Numbered from the stretch's first letter, positions 8,125-17,067 are shown. The stretch is DNA of 36,513 bases from an uncultured Pseudomonadota bacterium (GCA_947307295.1 CAMZIQ010000010.1:1-36513); one strand, 5' to 3'. Numbers and translations: made by a program. The notes: generated from the letters alone by a model not told the origin.

Positions 8125-9426
8125 TTATTTCACCTTTATTTTTTTGATAGCGTCCGCCAACGACAAAGATTCTTGATTGCCAGATTGCATATCTTTAAGA
8201 GCAACAATACTTTTTGCCACTTCGTCATCACCGATAATAGCGGCAAACCGCGCGCCGATTTTATCAGCATATTCAATTTGGTTCTTGAATTTTTTGTCTG
8301 TGTCAAGGTAAGGCACCGCAGGAATATTTGCTTTGCGGAAAGCATTTAAAACTTGCATTGCATAAGCCAAATTTTTATCCCCCATTACCAAAACAGCAAC
8401 ATCTATAGGGTTAGAAAACCTTGTCAAATCTATTTGATTATTTTCTAACATTGAAGCAAAAATTCTTGAAAAGCCGATTGCCGCACCAACGCCGATAATT
8501 TTTGTTTTTGAAAATTTACCGACTAAATCAGCATATCTACCACCGCCAGCTGCGGTTCCTAATTCTGGATGATTTGGTAATTTGAATTCAAAAACCAATC
8601 CTGTATAATACGCCAAACCACGTGCAATAGATAAATCTATGGTCGCGTTTTTTACACCCATATCTCCAAGAATTTTCATAAAATCTGTTAATTCAGCAAT
8701 AGCAGAATCCAGGTTTTCAGATTTATTTACAAACTGTTCATATCCATCCGTAAATACAGATTTAATCATATTTTCTTTGTCTGCATCGCCCAAGGCATCT
8801 TTTAAACCTTCGGCAAAATCTTCGTCACCCATTTTGTCTTTTTTATCTATCAACACAAAAATTTCTTTTTTCTGTTTTTCGTCTAATTTCAAATAATCAA
8901 ACAAAGCATCCCAAAACGGACGAGAACCTACATGTACAATATTCGGACCGATAAATTCGCTAACAGAATCCAAAGCTGCACCAATCACAGAAATAATTTC
9001 AGCATCATAATTCATAGACAATGAATTTATTCCCATTATATCCAAATCCATCTGATAAAATTCACGATAGCGCCCCTTTTGCGCACGTTCACCACGATAA
9101 CGTTTTGAAAATTGCGAAGCACGAAATGGAAAGACCAAATCATTTAAATGACCTGCGACATAACGCGACAACCCAACAGTTCCATCATAACGCAAACCCA
9201 TTTTTGTATCGCCTTTTTGGAACAAATACATCTGTGTTTCTATTTCTTCCCAATTATCTTTATCTGATAACACTTCCGCACGTTCTATGGCTGGCAAATC
9301 CAGCAAAGAAAAACCAGCGATACGCAAAACACTTTGCATTTTATTTGCACAATAATCGAAACAACGTTGTTGGGCCGGCAACAATTCTATAAATCCCGAT
9401 AGTGGTTTTGTTGGTTTTAAATCCAT
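8125..9426 (-). CDS. hisS: Histidyl-tRNA synthetase
   Basis: A 433-residue class II synthetase that charges tRNA-His. Motif 2 is seen in [19 protein letters not shown], and the histidine-specific region as [14 protein letters not shown]-terminal anticodon-binding domain follows (about residues 330-430, starting [11 protein letters not shown]). The frame extends to 9453, but ATG at 9426 has AAAGGATG eight bases upstream and begins with [12 protein letters not shown], the expected N-terminus. It is the first gene of an operon with prfA. Its extended -10 promoter lies about 100 bases upstream, leaving an unusually GC-rich leader. Confidence 0.95.
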   Translation of the reverse strand: MDLKPTKPLSGFIELLPAQQRCFDYCANKMQSVLRIAGFSLLDLPAIERAEVLSDKDNWEEIETQMYLFQKGDTKMGLRYDGTVGLSRYVAGHLNDLVFPFRASQFSKRYRGERAQKGRYREFYQMDLDIMGINSLSMNYDAEIISVIGAALDSVSEFIGPNIVHVGSRPFWDALFDYLKLDEKQKKEIFVLIDKKDKMGDEDFAEGLKDALGDADKENMIKSVFTDGYEQFVNKSENLDSAIAELTDFMKILGDMGVKNATIDLSIARGLAYYTGLVFEFKLPNHPELGTAAGGGRYADLVGKFSKTKIIGVGAAIGFSRIFASMLENNQIDLTRFSNPIDVAVLVMGDKNLAYAMQVLNAFRKANIPAVPYLDTDKKFKNQIEYADKIGARFAAIIGDDEVAKSIVALKDMQSGNQESLSLADAIKKIKVK

Positions 9427-9527
9427 TTTTTCATCCTTTTTTACTTGTCCCACAAAGCCTTTGTCTTGCCGTAGCCTTGGCGCAGGCAGATTGGCGAAGT
9501 AGGATTGTTTTATCTTGAAAACATTAC

Positions 9528-9536
9528 ATTATATCA
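9528..9536 (-). promoter_or_regulatory. Extended -10 promoter of hisS-prfA
   Basis: Read on the minus strand this is TGATATAAT, the same extended -10 seen before other genes here. It lies about 100 bases upstream of the hisS ATG. Confidence 0.55.
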
Positions 9537-9560
9537 TAAAAAATAAAGAATAGCTAGAAA

Positions 9561-9580
9561 CACACGGCGCGCGCCGCGTG
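9561..9580. repeat. 20-bp GC-rich near-perfect palindrome
   Basis: CACACGGCGCGCGCCGCGTG is its own reverse complement except for one position in each arm. It stands out in an AT-rich region. It could be a protein-binding site or the remains of a GC-rich intergenic repeat. Confidence 0.6.
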
Positions 9581-9736
9581 ATGTAAATTAAATGAAAAAG
9601 ATACATATTTTCTAATCATCATGCGTCCATTATAACATCAAAAAATCCATTTGTCATTATTTTTTTGTTGTTTTCCCACAAACATGGGGGAGTGCGTCAC
9701 GGCACCGCTTGCGGTGACGGACAGGAGGGGGGAGTT

Positions 9737-9763
9737 AAAAAACCGCATTGCTGCGGTTTTTTT
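9737..9763. terminator. Terminator for the 9781 gene, symmetrical
   Basis: AAAAAACCGCA pairs with TGCGGTTTTTT around TTGC. The flanking A- and T-runs allow termination in both directions. It follows the minus-strand gene ending at 9781. Confidence 0.85.
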
Positions 9764-9780
9764 GTTTAAACATGTTCTTT

Positions 9781-10017
9781 TTAATATCTTCTTAATCCTA
9801 CATTAAAAGTATCGCCCCAATCTGCAATAGGTTGTCCGCCCACGGTGCAATGCAGCGCATCAAATCCTTTTTCAACTTGCTTCTTTTTTATAACCACACC
9901 ACTTACAACACCGCCCACAGTTCCCAACACCACACCAGCAGTCAAATCAGATGCCAAACGTGCGGTATTAAATTTACCTTCGGCTGTTTTCCATGCGCTT
10001 TTCTTGCTGTTATCTAC
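9781..10017 (-). repeat. C-terminal module, copy 2
   Basis: 237 bases encoding the last 78 residues and stop. This copy and copy 3 (12851-13087) end in the same residues, DTFNVGLRRY, and differ at only a few amino-acid positions. Confidence 0.85.
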
Positions 10018-11208
10018 GTCTTTGATAAAACTGCTTATCTTAGCCCTGGCAGAACTTTTATCATTACTATACGAATAATTCGCACCAGACCTTCCAACAT
10101 AAACAGCACCACTAGCTACACTTTCAACAACAGAAACTCTTTGGCTTCCGGCATTACAATCAACCCCTGCGTTTTTTGCCCAATTCTTTATTTCGGCCAT
10201 AAAATAATCCGCCTTTTCCTTCAACACCCTTTCAGCGTTGTTAACACACCATTCTTGTTTTTCTGTTGTTGACATACTATCCCAATTGTTTGGTTTTTCT
10301 GGCACATCTTCTTCATATAGATAAAACTCTGACAGATAAAGCCAACATCTTCCATACGTCACCTTCAAATTTTCTATTGTCGCCAAACACACATTAGTTT
10401 CCGTAGGTGTTGTTGTTGGGTTTTCTTCCGGGTCTGTGTATATTGGTGTTACGAGACCAGTTTCAGCACATACACAAGACTGTTCCAAACCGATTTTAGA
10501 CCAATCCAAACCTTTTAATACATTATCCAGACGCTCCAAGTCATAGTGTAAACTACCGTCATTGTTTTTTTCCCGCAACACATATTTATCCTTATTTGTA
10601 CCACTCATCCACACAATTCCAGGAACACACTTCTCGCACGGATTTTTACATTGGTTCGGTGCACAATAACTGGCAGTAGGCTTCCATACACAATGTCCTT
10701 GAGATCTAAAAGTTCCATCGTTTTGTTTTTTAACATACATAACCGCTCTTGCTGGATCACACTTTGTATCAGCACATGTTAACATTTTTATCCAATGTTG
10801 GTCTTGCGTACCTGATTCATACTCCAACCCTGCCCCAACATACCGACATTTTGCTTCTGTTTCCAAACCACTTCCACTCCCAGTACAGTCCATATCTTGG
10901 TCAAGAATCCAGTTATTCCAAGTTGAATCAGTCCACTTCTTCAATTCTTCTACACTCCAATCCGCGAAACCAAAACGATACGCTCTTTGACCATTAGCAT
11001 CCTGTCCAATAAACATAAGAGGGTCTTCCACACAACCTCCTTGATGCCCCCCCCCTTTCAAAGGTTCTTTACAATATTCTGGCGCATTTTCGTTAATCAC
11101 AGGAGTTCCTTTTTTAGGAGCATCTGACGTCCTAGTAAAATCATCCGCATATGCAGACAAACTAGTTAACACAAACAACGATGCTAAGCATAGTGTAAAT
11201 CTTTTCAT
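9781..11208 (-). CDS. Exported Cys-rich protein with shared C-terminal module (paralog 2)
   Basis: A 475-residue protein of unknown family. ATG at 11208 is chosen because AAGGAAGG lies seven bases upstream and MKRFTLCLASLFVLTSLSAYA is a standard signal peptide; an in-frame start at 11241 is less likely. The central region (SYCAPNQCKNPCEKCVPG, then GLDWSKIGLEQSCVC) can be aligned with a stretch of the divergent neighbour at 11390 (DYCVASCHGCPVEGQTC, WKNIGWITAKCNC), so the two share an N-terminal domain as well as the C-terminal one. The last 78 residues are the common module, ending GLRRY as in the 11390 protein. Probably periplasmic or surface-exposed. Confidence 0.75.
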   Translation of the reverse strand: MKRFTLCLASLFVLTSLSAYADDFTRTSDAPKKGTPVINENAPEYCKEPLKGGGHQGGCVEDPLMFIGQDANGQRAYRFGFADWSVEELKKWTDSTWNNWILDQDMDCTGSGSGLETEAKCRYVGAGLEYESGTQDQHWIKMLTCADTKCDPARAVMYVKKQNDGTFRSQGHCVWKPTASYCAPNQCKNPCEKCVPGIVWMSGTNKDKYVLREKNNDGSLHYDLERLDNVLKGLDWSKIGLEQSCVCAETGLVTPIYTDPEENPTTTPTETNVCLATIENLKVTYGRCWLYLSEFYLYEEDVPEKPNNWDSMSTTEKQEWCVNNAERVLKEKADYFMAEIKNWAKNAGVDCNAGSQRVSVVESVASGAVYVGRSGANYSYSNDKSSARAKISSFIKDVDNSKKSAWKTAEGKFNTARLASDLTAGVVLGTVGGVVSGVVIKKKQVEKGFDALHCTVGGQPIADWGDTFNVGLRRY

Positions 11209-11329
11209 ATCAAAACCTTCCTTTTGCAATAATGATATCAAAAAAATGCATTTAAATCAAATTCTTTTTTCTAAAAAATATTATCCTATGAAAATTGAAT
11301 TAATTTGTTTTGATTAAAAATCTATTTTC

Positions 11330-11338
11330 TGATATAAT
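11330..11338 (+). promoter_or_regulatory. Extended -10 promoter of the 11390 gene
   Basis: TGATATAAT lies about 50 bases before the ATG at 11390. A second AT-rich -10-like sequence (GTATATAAT) follows at 11342-11350. The 181-base gap to the divergent gene at 11208 must also hold that gene's promoter. Confidence 0.5.
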
Positions 11339-11389
11339 TTAGTATATAATTTAACAATACTAATATAACGGATTAAAATAAATTAAAAA

Positions 11390-13087
11390 ATGCCAAAGAT
11401 ATTATGTGCCATTTTATTTTTAGGAGGTGTGTTTGTCGCCACAGAATCTATGGCTGATGATTCTGATTGTTTTCCCGGCGTGACTGGGGGCACATCTATG
11501 CCATATTGTTGCGGTGATGCTGGCAGAAAAGCCACACCTGATCAAGTATGGACAAAAATTGTAAACAATCAGTTGTATATAAAAAGTCACAATGCTATGC
11601 TTTCCACCGGTGAAAGATCATTACCAAAATCAGAATGGGTTGAAAAATGTGATGCTTTAGAAAACCAGCCTTGTATGAAATTATTAAAAAATACAGGATA
11701 TTTAACGAAAAATGCAATTTGCCAAAAAAGCCACAGCAAAGATAAAAAACATGAATATGATATGTATACAGTTACAAGTGACGGCAAAACTGAAACGATA
11801 ACATACAACTATATTTGTACGGCAAAAGAATGCAAAAACGAAAACGGGGTTATGTATTTTTCTGGTAATTTTGATTATAAAACAAAAACTGCTTCTAATT
11901 TCAGTTCTGCGGGTATTTGTTATGACCGCCGAAAATTTCATGATTATTGCGTTGCAAGCTGTCATGGTTGCCCCGTAGAAGGTCAAACGTGTTTACCCGA
12001 TTTGATTTTTGCCGATGGTCCAAATGCGGGAAAAATTGTATGGACCATTCCAGAATACAAGGCTGACACCGCAGAAGACGTATATCAAATGTTAACCCAA
12101 CAACATGAATGGAAAAACATTGGATGGATAACTGCGAAATGTAATTGTTGGGACCCAAGGCAAGGCGAATCTAGGCAAGAACAAATCACACCAACAATAA
12201 CTACACCTGAACCTGAAGAAGAACCAAACGAACAAGATACAAAAATTTCTTGCGCAGACGAATTTGCAGATTTTGAACCATCGGAAAAACGCGAACAACG
12301 CATAAAATGTTGTATGGCTGAAAAACAGGGTCTTGCTCAATGGAAGCCTGAAACCCAAAAATGTAAATGTTCTGGTGAAAACATGAAATGGGATCCAAAA
12401 ACAGGCGAATGTATAATAGATGAAACACCTGATGTTCCCCCATCACAATCAGGCGAAACACCTATAGAACAACCGACGTTAAAGCCCAAACAAATCAAAT
12501 GTAAATGGACGGAAACCGTTAATTTTTCTTGTTCATGTGGTATATCTTATAAAGATACCGCAACATATTATACAATTCATGATTTAGATACTGAAGAAGA
12601 AGCTAAAAACTATAATGAATGGTTAGATGAAAAAAAACGAGAAATATTTTGTAAAGAATTGGAAGATAGAAAGGCTAAACTGATAGAAGAAAAATCAAAA
12701 TTACAAGCAGATTATTGTAAAAAGAACTGTCCTAAAAAGACCAGTATCAATGCGTTTGGTATAGATAAAATTAATACTTATGATGCAGAAAAAGAAAGAC
12801 AACGCAGAATAAGTGAAGCCAGACTTAAAATATCTGAATTCACAAGTGGAATAGATATGTCCAAAAAAAGCGCGTGGAAAACAGCCGAAGGCAAATTTAA
12901 TACAGCACGCCTGGCTTCTGATTTGACTGCTGGTGTGGTGTTGGGAACTGTTGGTGGCGTTGTAAGTGGTGTGGTTATAAAAAAGAAGCAAGTTGAAAAA
13001 GGATTTGATGCTTTGCATTGTACTGTTGCTGGACAACCCATTGCAGATTGGGGTGATACTTTTAATGTAGGTTTAAGAAGATATTAA
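11390..13087 (+). CDS. Exported Cys-rich protein with shared C-terminal module (paralog 3)
   Basis: A 565-residue protein of unknown family with a signal peptide (PKILCAILFLGGVFVATESM, cleaved near MADD). The mature part has an N-terminal Cys-rich domain to about residue 265, related to that of the 9781 protein. A Glu/Pro/Thr-rich linker follows, then a second Cys-rich section (about 285-345, with KCKCSGENMKWDPKTGEC, which looks like a short EGF-like loop). After a second Pro-rich linker comes a charged, coiled-coil-like segment (about 395-480) and the common C-terminal module. It is divergent from the 9781 gene. Its stop overlaps the stop of the convergent metallopeptidase gene, with no terminator between. 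Confidence 0.75.
   Translation: MPKILCAILFLGGVFVATESMADDSDCFPGVTGGTSMPYCCGDAGRKATPDQVWTKIVNNQLYIKSHNAMLSTGERSLPKSEWVEKCDALENQPCMKLLKNTGYLTKNAICQKSHSKDKKHEYDMYTVTSDGKTETITYNYICTAKECKNENGVMYFSGNFDYKTKTASNFSSAGICYDRRKFHDYCVASCHGCPVEGQTCLPDLIFADGPNAGKIVWTIPEYKADTAEDVYQMLTQQHEWKNIGWITAKCNCWDPRQGESRQEQITPTITTPEPEEEPNEQDTKISCADEFADFEPSEKREQRIKCCMAEKQGLAQWKPETQKCKCSGENMKWDPKTGECIIDETPDVPPSQSGETPIEQPTLKPKQIKCKWTETVNFSCSCGISYKDTATYYTIHDLDTEEEAKNYNEWLDEKKREIFCKELEDRKAKLIEEKSKLQADYCKKNCPKKTSINAFGIDKINTYDAEKERQRRISEARLKISEFTSGIDMSKKSAWKTAEGKFNTARLASDLTAGVVLGTVGGVVSGVVIKKKQVEKGFDALHCTVAGQPIADWGDTFNVGLRRY
12851..13087 (+). repeat. C-terminal module, copy 3
   Basis: 237 bases starting at the codons for IDMSKKSAW and running to the stop. 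The hydrophobic core is a glycine zipper (GVVLGTVGGVVSGVV) followed by IKKKQVEKGF and a 25-residue tail with one cysteine in HCTVAGQ. Confidence 0.85.
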
Positions 13088-13788
13088 AAATATTTATGCA
13101 AACCCTGTCCGTTCTTTGACAACCAACGTTTTGCCTTTTCAATTCCAAAACCATATAATTTAGACACAGTTGCCCAAAATTCTGGTGAATGATCCATATG
13201 CTTGGTATGTGCCAGTTCGTGCATCACAACATATCTCATAACTTCATACGGTGCCAATGCTAACCGCCAAGAAAACGACATATTTCCAGTAGAAGAACAC
13301 GATCCCCATCGCGAAGTTGTATCCCGCAGAGTGATATGCTTTGGCCAATATTCACGCGGTGTCGTTTTTATAATCTTTTTTATTTCACTTAACAATTCAC
13401 TTTTAATAAAATCACGAACACGTCTTTCGAACATATCTGCCCCACCACCAATACACAAAACAGTTTTTTCATCATTCATATATTGATTAGAACGCATATC
13501 TGGATTATGAATTAATTTTACACATCTGCCTAAAAATTCTAAATCTGTTTCTGGTACAACTTTTTCCTTATGCGGAGCTTTATTAAAAATTTGTTCTATC
13601 CATTTACGTTTTGATTCTGCAAATTTCAATACAAAACTTGTCGAAGTTAACCACGGTTTTGATATATGTAGTTCCCGTGATGGCTCTATCTTTGGGCGCA
13701 AAGTGACATTATGCGCACCGCGCCGATTAGTGACAACAACCGGTATTTGTTCCCCTGATGATAAAGTAAAAAATATTTCTGATGACAT
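13084..13788 (-). CDS. YgjP-type zinc metallopeptidase (DUF45/WLM-like)
   Basis: A 234-residue protein with the signature of the YgjP/SprT-like family: RDTTSRWGSCSSTGNMSFSW, then the zinc site HELAH (H190, E191, H194) and a third ligand in DHSPEFW (H200). These are cytoplasmic metal-dependent hydrolases of poorly known substrate; yeast and SprT relatives act on DNA-protein crosslinks, which need not apply here. The ATG lies two bases after the transketolase stop, so the pair forms an operon. The stop codon overlaps that of the convergent exported protein. Confidence 0.85.
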   Translation of the reverse strand: MSSEIFFTLSSGEQIPVVVTNRRGAHNVTLRPKIEPSRELHISKPWLTSTSFVLKFAESKRKWIEQIFNKAPHKEKVVPETDLEFLGRCVKLIHNPDMRSNQYMNDEKTVLCIGGGADMFERRVRDFIKSELLSEIKKIIKTTPREYWPKHITLRDTTSRWGSCSSTGNMSFSWRLALAPYEVMRYVVMHELAHTKHMDHSPEFWATVSKLYGFGIEKAKRWLSKNGQGLHKYF

Positions 13789-13790
13789 TT

Positions 13791-15566
13791 TTATCGTAAA
13801 AACTTAGTTAATTCTTTAATTATACTGTCCACATCAAAACCATATTCGCGATAAAGCGAATCTGCATCTCCCGAAGCACCAAATTTATCAATACCAATCA
13901 CAGCATCCGCAAATTCAAACCAATTTCCTGGGGCGGCAGCTTCGATTGCGATAACGCATCCGCGTAAGATTTTTTCCCTGAAATCTTTGTTCTGTTCACG
14001 AAATATTTCCATACTTAACATAGATACAACCTGAACATTCTTAAACCGCGAAGCAATTTCAACAGCCAACGGTACTTCACTTCCTGTGGCAACCAAGGTT
14101 GTTTTTACAATACTTGATTTCGCAGGATAAATAACATATGCACCACACGACAAATCAGAATTATTTGGTGTAGATATTTGTTTAAATTTTTGACGCGATA
14201 AAATCAGCGCACTGGGATGTTCTGCATCACGAATCGATTCGTTCCATGCGTACGCCACTTCAACCATATTACAAGGACGATATACACGCAAATTCGGAAT
14301 CAAACGCAAAGACGGTAATTGTTCAACCGGCTGATGAGTTGGTCCATCTTCGCCAACACAAATACTGTCATGAGAAAAAACATAAATCACAGGCAACCGA
14401 GACAAAGCAGAAATACGAATCGATGGGCGCATATAATCACTAAATGCTAAAAACGTAGACCCCACAACACGCAAACCATCTGCCACCATACCGTTCATTA
14501 TCGCAGCCATACCATGTTCGCGCACACCATAATTTACATAATTCCCATTAAAATTGTTTGGTGTAATATCTTTGGATACAGATGTTTTAACACGCGTATT
14601 ATCAGCCAAATCAGCAGAACCAGTAATTAAATCCACACCATTTTTCATTAACAAATCTAAATAAATCCCAGACAATTCCCGCGTAGAAATTTTTTCTGGT
14701 GCCTTTGGAATTTTTACGCGTGGCAACACAATCGCCGATTTTATTTTTGTCGCGATTGGACGTTTAGCAACAACGTTCCACAAACACACACCTTCCCTGT
14801 CTGAATTTTTAGACATCAAATCTAACATTTCTGTATCAGTCAACGCAAAGCCGTGCGCGCGCGCCGTATTTTCCAAAGAAGAGCCACGTCCCAAAACATT
14901 TTTACATTGTATAAATACCGGCTTAGTTGATTTTTCAGCGCGTTCCAAAGCATGTTCAATCGAAGAAATATCATTTCCACGAACAGACATAACATTAAAG
15001 CCCATTGAACGCATACGTGCGTTTACATCCAAATCTGTTTGCGCAACGCCGTCTATGGTTAACTTATTATCATCCCATAATATTATTAAATTATTCAAAT
15101 TCATGCGCCCTGCAAACGAAAGCGATTCGAATGATACACCTTCCATTAAATCACCATCACTACACAAACAATAAGTCCGCGCACGAATCCCGCGAATTTT
15201 TTGTGACAACGCAAAACCGACAGCGTTCCCAATACCCTGCCCCAATGGTCCAGTTGTTGCATCAACACCTTCAACACAACATTCAGGATGTCCAGGCAAA
15301 CCGCCAATTTTACGAAAAGTATTCAATTTACCAATCTTATAACCCGACAGTTTCAATACAGAATACAACAACGCAGAACCATGACCCGCAGATAAAACAA
15401 ATCTGTCAATTCCGCGTCTTAAATGATTTGCAAAAATACAAGTCATCATTTCTGCACCGTCCAATATAATTCCAATATGCCCACTGTGCGCAGAAAGCAC
15501 CGCGCCCAAAGCATAGCTGCGCGCTGCATTTGACATTTGTTGTAATTGTTTGGCATTCAGTTTCAT
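13791..15566 (-). CDS. tkt: Transketolase
   Basis: This 591-residue thiamine-diphosphate enzyme transfers two-carbon units between sugar phosphates in the pentose phosphate pathway. The cofactor motif appears as SDGDLMEG, running to DDNKLTIDG (about residues 136-170). The catalytic glutamate lies in GVREHGMAAIMNG, and the phosphate-binding region is seen in HDSICVGEDGPTHQP. It is about 70 residues shorter than typical bacterial transketolases, but all three domains seem present. DXS is excluded by the transketolase-type GEDGPTHQP and the domain lengths. TATAAT lies 9-14 bases before the ATG and no Shine-Dalgarno sequence is seen, so a leaderless mRNA is likely. It is divergent from rnhA. Confidence 0.92.
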   Translation of the reverse strand: MKLNAKQLQQMSNAARSYALGAVLSAHSGHIGIILDGAEMMTCIFANHLRRGIDRFVLSAGHGSALLYSVLKLSGYKIGKLNTFRKIGGLPGHPECCVEGVDATTGPLGQGIGNAVGFALSQKIRGIRARTYCLCSDGDLMEGVSFESLSFAGRMNLNNLIILWDDNKLTIDGVAQTDLDVNARMRSMGFNVMSVRGNDISSIEHALERAEKSTKPVFIQCKNVLGRGSSLENTARAHGFALTDTEMLDLMSKNSDREGVCLWNVVAKRPIATKIKSAIVLPRVKIPKAPEKISTRELSGIYLDLLMKNGVDLITGSADLADNTRVKTSVSKDITPNNFNGNYVNYGVREHGMAAIMNGMVADGLRVVGSTFLAFSDYMRPSIRISALSRLPVIYVFSHDSICVGEDGPTHQPVEQLPSLRLIPNLRVYRPCNMVEVAYAWNESIRDAEHPSALILSRQKFKQISTPNNSDLSCGAYVIYPAKSSIVKTTLVATGSEVPLAVEIASRFKNVQVVSMLSMEIFREQNKDFREKILRGCVIAIEAAAPGNWFEFADAVIGIDKFGASGDADSLYREYGFDVDSIIKELTKFLR

Positions 15567-15570
15567 TTTA

Positions 15571-15583
15571 TGATATTATATCA
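15571..15583. promoter_or_regulatory. Palindromic divergent promoter of tkt and rnhA
   Basis: TGATATTATATCA is a perfect palindrome in the 36 bases between the two start codons. Read on the minus strand it supplies TGATATAAT for tkt. The other strand could supply a -10 for rnhA, though it would lie very close to that gene's ribosome-binding site. Confidence 0.5.
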
Positions 15584-15602
15584 CAAAAAGGATGATAATA
15601 AA

Positions 15603-16031
15603 ATGTTAAAAATTTGGACAGATGGAAGCTGTTTGGGAAATCCTGGACCTGGGGGTTGGGGATTTGTCGCAACAGACGGAAAAAATATCGCAGAACGTTG
15701 CGGTGGCGAAAAAGAAACTACTAATAATAAAATGGAATTAACCGCCGTGATAAAGGCTTTGCGTGCTGCGAAAAAACATAAAGAAATTGAAATTCACACG
15801 GACAGCCAATACGTAAAAAACGGTATGCAAACTTGGATTAAAAATTGGAAGAAAAATAATTGGAAAACCGCGGATAAAAAACCTGTGAAAAATAAAGAAT
15901 TGTGGCAAGAACTGGATGAATTGGCACAAAACATAGAAATACATTGGGTTTGGGTCAAAGGACACGCAGGTGAAGAATTTAACGAACGTGTTGATGATCT
16001 GGCACGCACAGCCGCAGAAGCATATAAATAA
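15603..16031 (+). CDS. rnhA: Ribonuclease HI
   Basis: A 142-residue enzyme that cuts the RNA strand of RNA-DNA hybrids, for example R-loops and primer remnants. The four catalytic acidic residues are in WTDGSCLGNPG (D7), NNKMELTA (E45), HTDSQYV, and the final FNERVDDLAR; the conserved histidine is in KGHAG. The basic substrate-binding loop (NWKKNNWKTADKKPVKNKELW) is present. The frame is open to 15546, but ATG at 15603 has AAAAAGGATG upstream and gives the standard N-terminus. Confidence 0.96.
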   Translation: MLKIWTDGSCLGNPGPGGWGFVATDGKNIAERCGGEKETTNNKMELTAVIKALRAAKKHKEIEIHTDSQYVKNGMQTWIKNWKKNNWKTADKKPVKNKELWQELDELAQNIEIHWVWVKGHAGEEFNERVDDLARTAAEAYK

Positions 16032-16042
16032 AAAATATTATT

Positions 16043-16073
16043 AAAAAAAAACCGTCCATTTGGACGGTTTTTT
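16043..16073. terminator. Bidirectional terminator after rnhA
   Basis: AAAAACCGTCCA pairs with TGGACGGTTTTT around a two-base loop, with A- and T-runs on both sides. It separates rnhA from the convergent DUF805 gene. Confidence 0.88.
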
Positions 16074-16076
16074 AAT

Positions 16077-16520
16077 TTATTTACGATATTTGTTATTCGT
16101 TTTCTTGGACGGTTGAACAAAGACAAATAAACTAAACAAGAACCAAATAATTGCTAATACACTAAAAACTTTCAAATCTGTTGGAAATTGTTCCAGATTC
16201 AAATAAAACATCCATGTTTCACTACGAATCATTCTCCATGCACATAACAACAAATACGGCGCCAAATTCCACCACCCTGAAAACCCAGCATCATGAAACC
16301 GGCGAAAAGACACCGCGCGTGTCGGCACAAACATCAAAACCGTTATCAACCAAGATATAGCCTGCACGTTAAGTAATGAACAAAATACATTAATCAATAC
16401 AATAAATAAAAACACCCACCAATATTGCGCACGTGTTGAAACACCAGTAAAATCAAAATATCTTAGCCAATAATCACAAAATGCACCTGCAAAAGTCACT
16501 TTTGAATCTTGTTTTTTCAT
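16077..16520 (-). CDS. DUF805-family membrane protein (copy 1)
   Basis: A 147-residue inner-membrane protein. It shows the DUF805 pattern: an aromatic N-terminus (YWLRYFDFTGVSTRAQYWW), membrane segments at about 35-55, 57-70, 90-105 and 118-140, and the RRFHDAGFSGWW motif (about residues 72-84). DUF805 proteins are small membrane proteins of unknown role. The ATG at 16520 has AAAAGGATG upstream. It is a tandem paralog of the gene at 16545; the two also share an NNKYRK C-terminus. Confidence 0.85.
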   Translation of the reverse strand: MKKQDSKVTFAGAFCDYWLRYFDFTGVSTRAQYWWVFLFIVLINVFCSLLNVQAISWLITVLMFVPTRAVSFRRFHDAGFSGWWNLAPYLLLCAWRMIRSETWMFYLNLEQFPTDLKVFSVLAIIWFLFSLFVFVQPSKKTNNKYRK

Positions 16521-16544
16521 AACGACATCCTTTTTTATAAAAAA

Positions 16545-17021
16545 TTATTTACGATATTTATTGTTTTTGAATTTTGATGGCAACAGCGACACAACAAATA
16601 TAAACACGCCAATGACACCTGAAAATATCCATGCCGCTTCTGCCACAAATAAAAACAATATTGTGAATCTAGCCAAAACTAAAGACACATACCCTGCCAA
16701 TGCGGCAATCCACAAAGCCAACAACCATTTAGCAGAAAAACCCGCATCATGTAATCTGCGAGATGTTATACTTAAACAAGGTATGAATATAGCGATTGAC
16801 CACAACCAATGTATTGCACCAAAGAACGGGACAAAACTAAAAACCTTTAATAAAAATTCTACTAAAAACAAAAATAATGCAGCAAACCAATATTCGCTTC
16901 GTTGAGCAACACCGTTAAAATCTATATATTTATTCCAAAATCTTGATATAGAAGTTCCAAAATCAACCATTTTTTGCGATTCTTGGCGCTTTTCAATCTT
17001 TTTTGCTTTTTTTGCTGGCAT
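16545..17021 (-). CDS. DUF805-family membrane protein (copy 2)
   Basis: A 158-residue paralog of the next gene downstream, with a Lys-rich N-terminus, YIDFNGVAQRSEYWFAALF, SRRLHDAGFSAKWLL (about residues 88-102) and the same C-terminal FKNNKYRK. ATG at 17021 follows AAAGGAGAAAAAG. It is the first gene of the pair, behind the promoter at 17048-17056. The conserved RRLHD signature is closer to the family consensus than in copy 1. Confidence 0.85.
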   Translation of the reverse strand: MPAKKAKKIEKRQESQKMVDFGTSISRFWNKYIDFNGVAQRSEYWFAALFLFLVEFLLKVFSFVPFFGAIHWLWSIAIFIPCLSITSRRLHDAGFSAKWLLALWIAALAGYVSLVLARFTILFLFVAEAAWIFSGVIGVFIFVVSLLPSKFKNNKYRK

Positions 17022-17047
17022 CTTTTTCTCCTTTGTTAGCCAGATAA

Positions 17048-17056
17048 ATTATATCA
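17048..17056 (-). promoter_or_regulatory. Extended -10 promoter of DUF805 pair
   Basis: On the minus strand this reads TGATATAAT, 27 bases before the ATG at 17021, with a ribosome-binding site between. Confidence 0.55.
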
Positions 17057-17067
17057 TATTTTTAGAT

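Larger units (their letters stand above)
9427..9780. other. Intergenic region with hisS leader and GC-rich palindromes
   Basis: No gene is seen. On the minus strand, 9427-9527 is the hisS leader. It contains a GC-rich patch (9450-9507) with ACAAAGGCTTTGT as a small hairpin and GCCAAGGCTACGGC-like sequence. Beyond the hisS promoter lie a 20-bp GC palindrome at 9561-9580, a hairpin around CACCGCTTGCGGTG at 9703-9716 and the terminator of the next gene. Confidence 0.6.

Noticed and set aside
13791..15566. DXP synthase instead of transketolase
   Set aside because: The cofactor and GEDGPTHQP regions and the domain order are transketolase-like, despite the short length.
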